This document shows, piece by piece, positions 22,140 through 34,059 of a stretch of DNA of 64,000 nt (its first letter is position 1; each line of letters starts with the position of its first letter). Where the stretch lies: contig OX465286.1 in assembly GCA_949987705.1 (NCBI GenBank), positions 19,047,676 to 19,111,675 on the forward strand, written 5' to 3'. The DNA is from Thereva unica (Eukaryota; Arthropoda; Insecta; Diptera; Therevidae). Under the pieces are notes generated by a model. That model searched no databases and had not been told where the DNA came from. It saw nothing but the letters and a program-made list of their open reading frames with translations. A program made the translations under genes and the position numbers.

Positions 22140-23800
22140 TTTTATGGTGTGTGTTCCATACCAATTAGCAAAAATTGTGGTAACTTTGTCCACCCGTCTA
22201 CATCAGGATAGTTTTTCGGATGTTGTCCATACTTCAGCACCATTTGCTTCAATAGTTTCGCCAGTAGACTTGCTGCACACAGTTCCAGACTTAGTTTTTA
22301 TAGAGGAGACCTTTGTTTTGGCTGATAGTAGACTTGCATGCCGATCTCCATTTTCGTCCGTTGTACATGCTTGGACCACTGCTGCTTCACCTTTTATCAA
22401 TGCAAATCCATGTATTTCGCGTTCCTGATCTAATGCTCTGGTATGAATCCATCTGTTTATTTGAATAGTCTCGAACTCCTTCATATTCCTTCGAGCTTGA
22501 TACCACTAGTGTCCTAGTTCTGGCACAACTTTGACGTCCGAATCCAAATTTCATTACCATAGCCTATGAATTAGAATTTTGGCGACCATATGATTATTGG
22601 TGCAACCCTAACGGATGATACAACTTATTAGCTTCTGATGAAGTTGTTCTTTTTGTCCAACTTGGTACGTCCTTATACGTTCTTTCTTCTTCTTCTTTGA
22701 TCCGTTAGCTGGCGGTCGAAGCGGGACGTCTTCGCAAAGGATACGCTGCTGTCGGTGACGCTTTAAAAAATGCGGTTTCTTGCCTAGTTTCTTCGGTTTC
22801 CCGATTTTGGTCAATTCGGCAGGTCGACCACTCTCCTCCTTTCACATCCTGGACTTGGGACTAGACGACGGCAGAGTTGCGTCCTTACACATAGCTACCA
22901 TATATGTAAAGCAGTCAGTGTACGGGTTCCAAAAGATGCCTAAAGTTCTTATGGTGTCATCCTTGTCAACGCTTAAGGGTAAGACTACTTTCCTATAACT
23001 TTCCGGCAGGGTTTCTATCAGCTCGTTGGAATTTGATGCTCACTTACATACGTAATTCATAAGGTTGATTAGTTAATCCCGTGCTTCCTTTGTTGATTGA
23101 ACTGTTTCCGTGTCCTGTCATCTACATAGAAGTCTGAAAGAGTTATTCGTGAGCTAATCGGGGATCGTTTTTCTTCATCGATCGCGTGTTGTTTCAGCAC
23201 TCGAGCACCCAACTGGAGGGTACCTTTGGTGCCAAAGGTCACTGTCAACAGCTTATAATCTTCCAATGGCTTGCTTTCGCCTTCCGAATGCTACCTGGTA
23301 TTTCCTCCATCGTAAAGTAAGTACGGTCAGATCATTCTGTATGACTGCTCCTTTCATTAGGACATCGTTTAATCATATTCCGCTTCTTCCGTGAGGCATC
23401 GAATACGACACGCTGTTTCGTAACGGAACTACTTTTCTTTATGATGCCATTTGGCAATCTTTTATGAGTTGTTGAACACATCTCTTCACATTGTTGTTCC
23501 TCTTTGCTCAACTCCTTTCGCGATGGGACTTCCTTCTTCGGCTTGGCAAAACTGTTTCAGATGTTCGTCAATTTCATGATGACGCGGAAGTTGTCGACGG
23601 TTACTTGTTGTCTCATTGTTTGCTCTATTTTTTCGGACAAAGTCTAGTCCAATAACGTCTGTAACGTAGAACTCTGCACAGTAGAAGCAAGTAAATTTTG
23701 CATGGAGTTTAGAAACTAGGGTCGTCCAATGTGAGATTGCTAATGTGATCCCAATTTCGGCTGGTGACGAATGCAAGTAGAAGTAGATGTGCTAGCCTTT
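22140..23800 (-). pseudogene. BEL/Pao pol remnant (RT and RNase H)
   Basis: Minus strand, in several frames. About 23440-23330 has a VVFDAS block, 23266-23100 reads TVTFGT...FYVDD with the YVDD catalytic box, and 23000-22880 reads LPESYRKV and IRTLGIFWNP, all in the order of a BEL/Pao reverse transcriptase. Beyond the SINE-2 copy at 22681-22878, 22430-22200 reads HGF...ACTTDENGDRHASLLSAKTKV, the BEL RNase H region. Frames shift often and stops are present, so this is dead. Integrase was not found downstream. Confidence 0.7.
22681..22878 (-). mobile_element. SINE-2, full-length copy with target duplications
   Basis: Minus-strand copy of the unit at 16166-16360, starting AACTCTGCCGTCGTCTAG and ending GGATCAAAGAAGAAGAAG. 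Flanked by CGTCCTTATAC (22668-22678) and CGTCCTTACAC (22880-22890), an 11-bp duplication with one difference. It interrupts a BEL/Pao pol remnant that continues on both sides. Confidence 0.8.
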
Positions 23801-24317
23801 TCTAAACCAATGCTGAAATCTGAATATTTGTGTCATGGTTTAGAGACTTTATGTGAAGTTGAATTTTTACATGAACATTGTCAATGACGCTCGGTCCAAT
23901 GCCATATGTACTGCCGCACAATGGCTTCCCGGTTTTACGGACTTTAAATGGGTGTTGACCGAAACTGGTTCAAAGCCAGAGGATATTGTTTGTGTAATAT
24001 ATGATCCTTTCCGTAGTTCTCATAACTTCGTGCACAGTTGATTCAGTGAATTTATAGTTCTAAATAGGCATGCTGTGTTGGGGACATGTACCGTATCGTT
24101 CAGTACCGCTGGCTGACCTCTCCCCAGTGTCTCTGCTCATTCCCTGAGGCGTTGACTTCCTTTTTGTACTTGCATCTAGGGAAAGTGTAAGTTCATTATA
24201 GTAGCTCCATCGACTTCGCCTTCGATTTTGTCCAAGCTACATTCCCACCTTTTTTAACGACGAACAGACCAATACGACCGGGCAAAATATTTGTACGCAT
24301 TGGTTTAACCAAGACTG
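23801..24317. other. No recognisable feature
   Basis: Nothing could be assigned. It may hold further decayed BEL/Pao sequence upstream of the remnant at 22140-23800, but no motif supports this. Confidence 0.4.
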
Positions 24318-24520
24318 CTGAAAGTGTCGAGTCGTGTGACGTGACAAAAGTAGTTTGAGTAAAAAAAAGTGACGTTTTAGAGTAGAATTATGAATTTCAG
24401 CACTCAGACGGGGCTATGAACTCAATTTACCACATTAACAACTCGACTGAAATTTCAACTCACTTCAAACCACCTTTTCAACTCAAACGACTTTTAATGT
24501 CGCATGACTCGACTTTCAGT
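24318..24520. mobile_element. MITE-like repeat M, most complete copy
   Basis: Ends at 24318-24360 and 24481-24519 are imperfect inverted repeats (CTGAAAG..TCGAGTCRTG...GTTTGAGT). The roughly 200-bp unit has no frame. Partial relatives lie at 11337-11495 and 17285-17370. Target duplication is unclear. Confidence 0.5.
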
Positions 24521-24529
24521 ACAGTAGCA

Positions 24530-27500
24530 AAGGAATAAATTATGATTAAGACTAAGATAGCGATTATACTACGGAAGCAATTTTTTATGTTGATATTACA
24601 TAACAGCAAGACTTTAGAGAGTGGCTGCCATTGGTACACATACACGCAAAAAAAATACTCAAAAATACTCAAAAAAAATACTAAAAAGAAAAAAACATTT
24701 TTTTTAATGTCCCCACAGTTACAAGGCTTACAAAACACATTTTCCGTTTGTTTTATAGTGAGTGTGGGTGGCGGAAAAAGAAAAGAAAATTTTTGTAAAT
24801 CTTAAATGATCGTACACGATATGATATAATACTTAAAAAACGAGGAGTCGGCGCGGGGTGGGGGGTGTGGTGGGAAATTACCATTAAATATCACCTCTTA
24901 ACAAGATTTTAGCACCCATTGAAATTCCACTAAAACCAAAGAGAGAAAAGAGTTGTGCAAGTTAACATTTGGAAATTTACGAACCTTTCTTCCCCATATG
25001 TGTATGTGTGCCTGTGTACATGTACAAAAAACACAGCAAATGACCATAAAGTAAGAGTTTTCTTTCCACCTGCAGAGATTCATATGATCGCATTAAAGCC
25101 GCACTTAAACCAGTCCAACAACCTTTTAATCTAATTGCTCCAACCACCTTAGGTACGAATAAGTACGACCATACACTACCATATTACCCTCTGCGCCTCC
25201 CCTACCCGTTCTTCAGGTCCTCCTTATCCTCCACCTTGATGGGTACAAGCGATTCTATCGCCGAAACAGCATCGCTACTTTCATATATGTGTAAGCAGAA
25301 CGAGAGAGAGAAAGATGTAGGGAGAGCAAGAGAGAGTACCACAAGCATCGCAAGCAACCCTTAGCTCATCAGACACCTCAAGGCACCAAAGGTAGCAAAA
25401 AAAACCGGGAGCTGGCAGTCGAGGGACCTATCAACCAAGAAAGTAGTATATCAGTAAGGCTCTAGTACACACATGTTTCTGCAAGTATACCCATAGATGG
25501 GGTTGTAGCAAGGAGCAACGTTGATGTGGGAATCTTCCAGCGTTTTTTGGGTGGTAAAATAATTTTGTCATATGGGGTTCAGCAGGAGAGATTGCTATCA
25601 CACCTGGGATGACTTTCTGGCGGGAACATATACGGAGTATGGCGGATGAAGAGAATGTGAGCGGTGCCTCCCGTCCAGCCCCCTCCGCCGCCGTCCCGCC
25701 GCTAAATGCAAAGTGTGTATGTAAGTCGCCTTATACCTTCCGACTAACTTAAATTTTATAAAACACGAGGGCAATTTAATGCCAGCCAATAGAGATAAGA
25801 AAATGTGAAAAAGTTGAACCATTTTAAAAGTTTTCTTATTTGAACATCACACAGCGAAAGAAAAGTTGGACTGGGTCGGAGTGGAGACCGGTTCGACATT
25901 GCTATACGGTCGATGGGTGGGCCAACCGGCGCGCAACGGGGGGTGTTATAAACGGGGGGAGGGGGGAGATGTTAGCGCATACCCTTAGGGCTAACGAACT
26001 TAAGGGATATACATATATGCGAGAGATGAACCAGTCAACCACAAAAGAGTAAAAAAGACAATTAACCCGTGGATAGAGTAGCCTTACATCGTATCCTCAA
26101 ACCTGCTATCCAAACCGCACACCCACCTCCTGGCAGCGCACCCATAATATCCATCGCGCCCTAAAATCTCCAGTAATCGCATGAATTCGTGTGCTTTTCA
26201 CTTTTCATGTGAATTTTTATGATGGTTACTAAAAAGTCTCACAGGATACAAGTCGAGAGCTCTAGCATGGTCGACGCACATTGGTGTGGCGGTGGCAGCG
26301 GCGGCGATGGAACACTCTCTCTCTCTGTGCAGAGATATACTTAGAAGGTAGCACGGATGGGTTTTTTGTTTGGGGGTGATGGGGGTGTATGTTAGATGGA
26401 AGAAGAAAATTGTATTGGCATGAGGAGTAGGGGCAGGAGGTGGCAAAAAGGCAAGTGACATTCAAGCCTTTTCTTCCTATACTAAAAATGAAGATGAGAT
26501 CACCCATATGAGATATCTAGAAAAGTACTTAAAACTTGATATCGCCCCTCATGTCGTCTTTTTGGATGTGAGTTTTTATTAAGAAAAAGGAGGACTTTCT
26601 TCAAGAATTTTAAAATTCCCATTAAAACGTATGACACAAGACTGCTGCTATTATAATACGGTTTAAAAGGGCGGAGGGGGCATGCCATATACTCGCATAT
26701 ACATATATATACAAATATAAACAGTCAACCCAAAAAACGAGGGACGATAAGCCTAAAGAAGCCCCAAGGACATACCAGAAAAGGACGATGAAAAATTTTG
26801 CCTGGGCTACACAATGTTTTTAACCAACGGAAAATAATGTAGGTGTAAGTATAAATGGGAAAATTAAGAAAAATCATTTATAGGCCCCTCTAACGAACGG
26901 TTATGATGACAACACAACTTTCATATAATAATGCATATATACTATATGTGCCCTTTTATATCTTACATTACATACATAAAGATATTTTGTATAAACAGTT
27001 CATATAATATACACATATATATTAATTTTTGTTACAACTGGCTCTGAGACTATACTCTTTCTCTCTAAAAGTAATGCTTCTCTCCCATATATACATACAT
27101 ATATATAAGGAGGAAGGCTAAATGTATCCCAGAGGGACATGCAGTTAATTTTAAAAGAGGATTTTAAGGGAGTTTTAAAAGTAATCTTAAAGCTCTGAAT
27201 ATTTTAGAGGATGATTCACATGTTAAAGGGAAGATACATGCCCATGATATGACTCGTTTTGCTTTTTACTATATATATATACATATATATAAACAAGTAT
27301 ATATTAATAATATAAGAGAAAATTTTGATAATCTGGGGACATTGTTACACACAGTGTGCCGATATTAAAACTTACTCCCACAACACGAAGACCAAGCACC
27401 AAGCATAGCCCCAGACACCACATCACATGGCACCAAAATGCAAGGTTTTTAGGATAAAATTTTAATTTTCCACCAAAAACTTCTATAGAAAATACCTATA

Positions 27501-27940
27501 CATGCACATAGATTATGGTTAAGAATTATAACCCAGGATAATAGCATGAGAATGGACTGGAATATTTTCAGAGATAAATAAAATATGTATCTTAAAATTA
27601 TTATTATGGAATGTGCATTTTATATTAATAAGGAATTTACAAAAATACAACCAACAAAATAAAAACACTTTTTCTGTTAAACCAGGGTTAATAATAAGAT
27701 TAAACCTCGTTAAACGTGGGGATGAGTGATAGGATTTAACCAGCGTGAGATTAGATTATGGTCCTAGATAAACCGCTCTTATAACTGCGATTCCGATATC
27801 AAGGCGGTGGTTGTCCTACATTTTGAGCTTAAGTAAGCTGTCTTCAGTGGAGGTCATCCCACTGTAAAAGACTTTTTGCAAAATGCCCTACACGATATTT
27901 ATTTTATTCATGACGTTTATGAAATTATCTTTTAACTCTT
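24530..27940. other. No recognisable gene; AT-rich with TA microsatellites
   Basis: No family resemblance was found. TA/ATAC microsatellites recur at 26695-26715, 26940-27020, 27095-27110 and 27268-27300, with a GA-rich patch at 25297-25340. Consistent with intergenic or intronic DNA. Confidence 0.5.
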
Positions 27941-27974
27941 CTGAGTATAGGCAGTGGCGTAGAAATGGGGGGGG

Positions 27975-28765
27975 GGGGGGGTTTTCCCCCAATTTCTCTC
28001 TCCGTTTTTCTTTATTTCTCTCTATTTCTCTCTATTTTTGCGTATTTTTCTCTATTTCCCTATGCCTGCTTCTCCCTATTTCTATCTATTTCTATCTATT
28101 TGTTTCTATTTCGCTCTATTCATTTTTATTTGTTTCCTCTATTTCTCTCTATTTCTGCCTACTTCTCTCTAGTTATCCCTGCCTGTTACTCTCTACGTAT
28201 CTCTATTTCTCTCTTATTTCTATCTATTTCTATCTTTTTATCGCTAGTTCTCGCTAGTTCTTTCTATTTCTCTCTAGTCCCTTTTATTTCTCTCTATTTC
28301 TCCGTATTTAGTCTCTATTTATGTCTGCCTATTTTTTCGCTATTACTATCTATTTTCCTTTACTTCTCTCCATTTTTCTCTCTCTTCCGCTTTCTCTCTC
28401 AGACTCACTCTCTCACTATATCTTTTGCTCTCTCTCTCTCTTTTGAACAACACCAAGAGAGAGTTTTTAGAGGTCTCGCCAAAAGAGTTGATGCCGGAGC
28501 GCGCAGCTGGGGAAATTAAAGCTGCACACAAATAAAAATTGCGCACATATTGATAAGAAATGCGCTTATGTATTTCAAATTTCCCCTTCGAAATTTGTTG
28601 CGACTAGGCTAAGCGACGGGAACGGCATGCGGGGATTCTACTGCGCATGGAAAACGCGACTTTCTCGGCATCAACTCTTTTGGCGGGACCGCAAAAGTTT
28701 TTGGGGATAACCCTGCAAGAGACCCAAGAATGCCACCAACGAAAAGGTCGTACGCTTCACCGAAA
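27975..28765. repeat. Repeat P: pyrimidine-rich TCTATTTCTC array plus flank, copy 1
   Basis: 27990-28440 is a degenerate array of TCTATTTCTCTC-like 10-12 base units, followed by a conserved flank: GAACAACACC.AGAGAG, AAAGTTTTTGG.GATAA and CCAACGAAAAGGTCGTACG. The same array, unit variants in the same order, and the same flank recur at 33240-33902. Copy 1 contains an extra inverted-repeat element (28472-28690). Long hydrophobic frames across the array are a by-product of the repeat. Confidence 0.75.
28472..28690. mobile_element. 219-bp inverted-repeat element inside repeat P
   Basis: Ends at 28472-28496 and 28666-28690 are 25-base inverted repeats with one mismatch (GGTCTCGCCAAAAGAGTTGA...). 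The related locus at 33823-33850 lacks it and joins the flanks directly, so 33.8 kb represents the empty form. A clean target duplication cannot be read. Confidence 0.7.
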
Positions 28766-28919
28766 CGCCTTTTGTATGAACAAAATTCATCTTGAATATT
28801 TATAATATCACTAGCTGGTTCCAGGTACGCTTCACTGCACTCTTAAGCCAATAGTAGGCAATAGATATGAAGATGGATATATGAATTTTACACAGATGAA
28901 GTGCTTCAAAGAACGGGTA

Positions 28920-29100
28920 TATAGGTATTGAAACGGCCGCCGTGGATCTCGGTATATTGAGCATACTACATTGCTTATTGCATTCTACTTATCATGCCCT
29001 TTTATTTGATACCCATGTCGAGGGGGTGTGAAGAAAGTGGTAATCCGGCCTCTTGAGACGGCCGCCAAGGATCTAACGGTATATTGAGTATACTATATCC
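28920..29100. repeat. Repeat Q (CGGCCGCC / TTTGATACCCAT family), copy 1
   Basis: Contains ACGGCCGCC twice and CTTATCATGCCCTTTTATTTGATACCCAT, words shared with 45545-45840. Unit length about 150 bp. No coding potential. Confidence 0.5.
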
Positions 29101-29139
29101 CTTCCGGCTTCCTTTCCTTCCTGTTTCACAGACCAGCAA

Positions 29140-29360
29140 ACTAAGACTTGCCGGCCTCGTAAGGAGATGAAGGACACTAAACGGCTTATGGTATCAGAAA
29201 TTTCGGGAAATATAGCAGTAGGTAGGCCCAAAAGGACAACAGAGGCTTAACATTCGAAACTGCAGACATGCTACAAGGGGCCATTAAAGTTGCAGAAATG
29301 TCCTAGACGAAGCCAGGGCTGTAGCGCCATTGGATGGATCTAGTCTTCGATAATAAATCA
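29140..29360 (+). pseudogene. Possible LINE reverse-transcriptase C-terminal scrap
   Basis: The plus strand reads RLAGLVRREMKD and then VGRPKRTT, the arrangement seen after the thumb of several LINE reverse transcriptases (as in GHV.R....GRPK). Stops interrupt it. Too short to place in a family. Confidence 0.35.
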
Positions 29361-29837
29361 GGTTTTCCTGTTTAAGACTTCGGTCTTAGCAGCTGAAAAT
29401 CTCCTGCCTCTCCCCTGGACTTTGAAATAAAAATTCATGTTTTATCTCTTCATAAGCGGAGGTCTTTAATATCTCTTTTATAGCTCTTAAATATTAGTCT
29501 TTCTTCTGTTCTTGTTTAATTCGGTAAGTTAACATATCGACAATTGGTATTGCAATTCTGCTCAACGCATCTACGTGCCTCATTTTACTACCTGAACGAT
29601 GCTCAATCTGGTAATTAAATTCTTTTATAAACATAGCGCATCTAGCCGCTCTTAGTGGAACATCTCCTTTTTCATTGTCGTGGCGTGTCAGTGACGGTCT
29701 TAATCCTCATTCCCAAAACGTAAACTCTCCCGCTTCTTTACGGCGTGTACTATGGCGAGAAATTTTAGGTCGTAAGCGTAAAAGCGTTGTTCGGCTGAGT
29801 TTGCATTACGACTTATATATTGTTTAACCCCCCCCCC

Positions 29838-32800
29838 AATATTTTTTTTATGTGGTAAATACAAGCTTAGGAATCACCCTTTGTACTACATGTCTGTCAT
29901 GTCGTTCAACTCATGGTCAGTGTCTAGTAGTAAGCTTGATTTGAAGGATAGAGGAGAAAGGATAGGTTAGGGGTCTGGAGGGTGCGTGAGTAGATGTCGA
30001 TGAACCTTGCGTTTGAACTCTAAGATATTATATGAGCTCGGAAACACCGACTGCGGAAGAGAGTTCCACAATCGAGTTGTTCTATTTATAAACGAACTAC
30101 TAAAACGTAATGTGCGCGAAGAGGAGGGCTGTAGCGTATGGGGGTGAGCCGAGTTGGCTAGTCTTGTGTTGCGGGAAAAAATTTGCCGTGTAGGCAGGAG
30201 GTTTCTGATTTCAGTGGACCAGTCGCTATGGTAATAGCGGTAAAATTTGCTAAGGGCTGCTACATACCTGCGATGGCTTAAAGGGTCGATGGAGAGAGCA
30301 AAGGGTGCTATCGCCAATGAGTTTGATGGCGCGGTTATGCACCTTGTCCAGCCAAGCCAAAGTGGTTTTTGGGGCACCCGCCCAGATATACGAGTTGTAT
30401 TCAAGGCGGGGCCGAATGAAGGACTTGTAGATTGTAGCCAGAGCAGTTGGCTGAAGAAGGAATTTGCATCTCTTGAGGAAACCCAGGCATTGGGAAGCTT
30501 GTTTGGCGATTTGGAATATGTGATTATTCCATCGCAGATCTGAAGATAAGGTTACGCCTAGGATGTTTAGAGATGGGTCAGCCATTACATTCTTTTTGTC
30601 CACTGAGATAGAGGGACGGGTGGTGCAGGTTTTTGTAGCGATGAGACAGTACTTAGGTTTGGTTGCGTTGAATTCGACACGATTCTTGCGGCCCCAAGCA
30701 AGAATAAGTTCAATGTCCCCGTTAATAGAATTGGACATATTATCGAAGGTGTGGGAGTAACGCAGAGTACCGTCATCGGCGAAACTGTGAAGTGGGTTGG
30801 AGGGGATTGAGAGCAAGTCATTAATGAATATAAGAAAGAGGGCAGGCGAGAGAATCGAGCCTTGGGGAACGCCGGCCGAGATGGAATGAGGGTTCGATTC
30901 GACGCCATCCAACACTACCATGATTGAACGGCTGGAAAGAAAGCTCTCAATCCAGTTCCTTAGAACTGAGTCGATACCAATAGCTTGGAGTTTAAGCAGC
31001 AGAGCGGGATGCCATACTCTGTCGAAAGCCTTGGATATATCTAGAGCAACCAAACCAGATTCACCGAAGCGATGGATTTTTTGGTTAAGAGCCTCAGTTA
31101 GACACACAAGAAGGTCGCCAGTAGATATTTTCGGTCTAAAGCCGTACTGCCTGTCGTGTAAAATTTGGTTGGATTCCAGATATTTCATCAACCTTCGATT
31201 GATTATTATCTCCATGATTTTGGAGAGAACAGAAGTAATTGCTATTGGGCGGTAGTTTAAAGGTTGCGCAGAGGTTTAGCCAAAGGTGAGGCACATTTGT
31301 TAAGTACCATAGGGGGAATATTGTCTGGGCCAGTGGATTTATTGGCGTCGAGTTCTTTGAGACATTTATACACCTCGCGCGTTCTGAAGAAGATTCCGTC
31401 CATTGAATGGGCGTTGCGCTCGAGGACCGGTGGTGACGTATCTGCTTCGGGTAGAGAAGAATTTGAGGCGAACTGAGTTGCCAATAAATCGGCCTTGGAT
31501 TTGCTTTCTGTTATCACCTCCTCCCCATTGATAAATGGAGGGATTGCGGAAGACGTAAAATTCTTCTTGATGGAAGTTACCAAGGACCAGAAGTTTTTGC
31601 TTCCTACGCGTGTATTGAGGATCTTACTTCGCATCTTGTCGTCAAATGACGTTTTGACCTTCCTGATGATGGAATTACAGGAGTTTCTCGATATCACATA
31701 TTCACGCCGAAGTGAGTCATTTGGGGAACATTTGTACGCTCTATAGGCGGCTTCCTTAGCTTTTATTGCGTTCTTACACTCCCCATTAAACCATCTATTT
31801 GGCCTAGGCTTTATAGATATGGTAGAATGAGGAATGAACAAACACATTCCTGCCCGTATTATTTTGGTAATACAGAGCGCAGCATAGTTCGCACTGGCAC
31901 CTCGGAAACACCAATTCCAGTCAGTGGCTTGAAAGAAACGAGTGAGACCCAGCCAGTTGGCTTTCCCATAGTGCCAGACAGTTCTTTTGGGAACTGTGCT
32001 GGTTGGAGTGGAGGATGGATATGGGAAATTGGCACTGACTAGTTTGTGGTCCGAGTTGCCAAGGGGTGCGCTCACCTCGACGGAATATCGAGTTGGATGC
32101 GAAGTGAGAAATAGGTCAAGCAGATGAGCTCCGTGACCTGAAACATCCGGAATTCGTGTCGGACAATTTACGATTTGGTGTAGATTATTTAAGTCTGCAA
32201 AGATCTCGGCGTCTTTACCAGAAACACTGGTGCCATTCGAGTAATTTAGCCAATTGGCATTATGAACGTTAAAATCACCCGCAACAATGATTTCACTCTC
32301 CGGATGGGAAAGTAAAAATCCGGAGATTCGTTCTGATATAGCATCGAAGGCTAACGTCGAGGCTTCATTACTTATATTAGGACTTCTGTATAGTAAACAG
32401 AAGAATATGACGTGGCTACGAAGGATTATTTTAACCCATATGTAATGAAAGTCAGAAGATGTACTATTGCACACCTTCTGGAGAGCCACGTCATTCCTAA
32501 CATACATGGCGACACCCCTATGGTCAGAGAAATTGTGCACTAAGTTATACCCAGTCACCTGAAATCGATCAAGATCAGAATCGGTGACTTGAGTCTCACT
32601 TAGTTCGAGAACGGCCGGGGCATGGATATGTAGGTGGCACATCACGTGAGAGAAGTTCGACAGGAGACCCCTAATATTACAAAAAATAATAGAAAAATGT
32701 TTGTTTTTGTTTAGGGGCCTCTCCGACGGAAGGTCCATGACCACATTTGTGGCTGACTCCGCCGGCGATGCAACCATCGGGGCTAACGGGAACAATCCTG

Positions 32801-33000
32801 TTGCAGTGTCATGCCTGCTAAATCAAGACGATTCCTATCAGCTGTCCGATAAGTGCTGCAGCGCCGGCGATGTCTAGCTCGGAGTGCGGGGAAGTGAAAA
32901 AACGGGAAAAACTTACTTGTCGTCCGTCAGTATGTTGATATAAAGTGCTCGAGGTGATCTTCACTATATATTTTTAAAGTCCACTGCACTAGTTTGGTTT
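29838..33000 (-). mobile_element. LINE-B, long minus-strand copy
   Basis: A nearly complete non-LTR element: ORF2 (32795-29967), a 3' UTR with GACATGTAGTACAAAGGGTGA, and a terminal CCACATAAAAAAA at about 29838-29855 (T run on plus). Upstream of ORF2, 32795-32885 aligns with 42180-42276 of the other long copy, so the element extends at least that far; the 5' border is estimated. No ORF1 is seen. Jockey/CR1-type by endonuclease and RT layout. Confidence 0.8.
29967..32795 (-). pseudogene. LINE-B ORF2: AP endonuclease plus reverse transcriptase, broken
   Basis: Minus strand. 32795-31257 (512 residues) encodes an apurinic-type endonuclease with LSETQ, VAGDFNVHN, a LLDLF helix and the catalytic SDH (GNSDHKLVSA), then the linker FFRTREVYKCLKELDANKSTGPDNIPP. 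An internal deletion of about 93 bases near 31258, compared with 43769-43863, shifts the frame. 31215-30250 then encodes the RT: motif A ALDISKAFDRVWH, motif B GVPQGSILSPALF and the catalytic FADD. Another shift near 30300 moves the C-terminus (RNTRLANSAHPH, RLWNSLPQSVFP) into 30404-29967. Endonuclease and RT active-site motifs are intact; only the frame breaks kill it. Confidence 0.85.
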
Positions 33001-33239
33001 TTTGAGCACTTATTTGATGTTTATTTTTTTTGTTTATTTAATAATGAAATTGAAGTGACGGAAGAATTATTTCGATGATTTATTGCAGAACCGGGATATT
33101 TTTTTTTTCATTTGAAGGCGGTTAGAGTGGACTGGCGACAAGACTCGACCGCACTCTCTGCAGGCTCAGTCCAGACTCCTTCTTGCTACGCAACTGAGTG
33201 TAGGGTTTATAGTAATCCGCTCTACATCACATATTTGGG

Positions 33240-33902
33240 CCAAAAATTCTCTCTCCTATTTCTCTCTCTCGTTATTTCTCTCCCCTGTTTCTCTGTATTT
33301 CTCTCGGCCTGTTTCCCTCTATTTCTCAATATTTCTTTCTAGTAAGTAGTCTTTACTTGTCTATATTGCTCTCTATTTTTCTGTCCGTTTATCTTTATTT
33401 CTCTCTATTTTTGCGTATTTCTCTCTATTTCCCTCTGCCGGCTTCTCCCTATTTCTGTGTATTTCTCTCTATTTCCTTCTGTTTCGCTCTATTTATTTTT
33501 ATTTGTTTCCTCTATTTCTCTATTTCTGCCTATTCCTCTCTATTTATCTCTGTCTGTTACTCTCTACTTCTCTCTATTTCTTCTTTATTTCTCTGTCTAT
33601 CTTTTTATCTCTAGTTCTTGCTAGTTCTTTCTATTTCTATCTATTTCTTTCTATTTCTCCGTATTTGTCTCTATTTCGGTCTGTCTGTTTCTCCTTATTT
33701 TCTCGCTGTTACTATCTGTACTTCTCTCCATTTCCCTCTCTCTCTCTCTCCCGCTCCTTCTCTCAGTCTCCATCTCTCACTATTTCTCTTGCTCTCTCTC
33801 CCTCTTGAACAACACCGAGAGAGGCTTTTTGGAAAAAGTTTTTGGAGATAATCCTGCAGGAGAACCAAAAATTAGACCAACGAAAAGGTCGTACGTTTCA
33901 CC
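33240..33902. repeat. Repeat P, copy 2 (empty site for the inverted-repeat element)
   Basis: Same pyrimidine array and flank as 27975-28765, in the same orientation. Shared ordered variants include TTTTGCGTATTTCTCTC, CTGCCGGCTTCTCCC and TTTATTTTTATTTGTTTCC, so it is one repeat family and not chance low complexity. The junction GAGGCTTTTTGGAAAAAG at 33831-33848 corresponds to the filled site at 28462-28700. Confidence 0.75.
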
Positions 33903-34059
33903 ACGGCGATGAAGCGGGCGGGCATGTGACACCCCAAAGGCCTAAAACTTCGAAGACACCCTTCGTGATCGGCAAGCCTCGAAACGGACGAGGAAAACGA
34001 CAACGACTAAGCCAACAACAACAACAACAATGGATGGCATGGCTTAAATTGGGCTGTTG

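Noticed and set aside
27883..28519. Two long overlapping hydrophobic frames that look like multi-span membrane proteins
   Set aside because: They run along a TCTATTTCTC array; any phase of this repeat gives Phe/Ser/Leu/Ile-rich protein. Same at 33357-33808.
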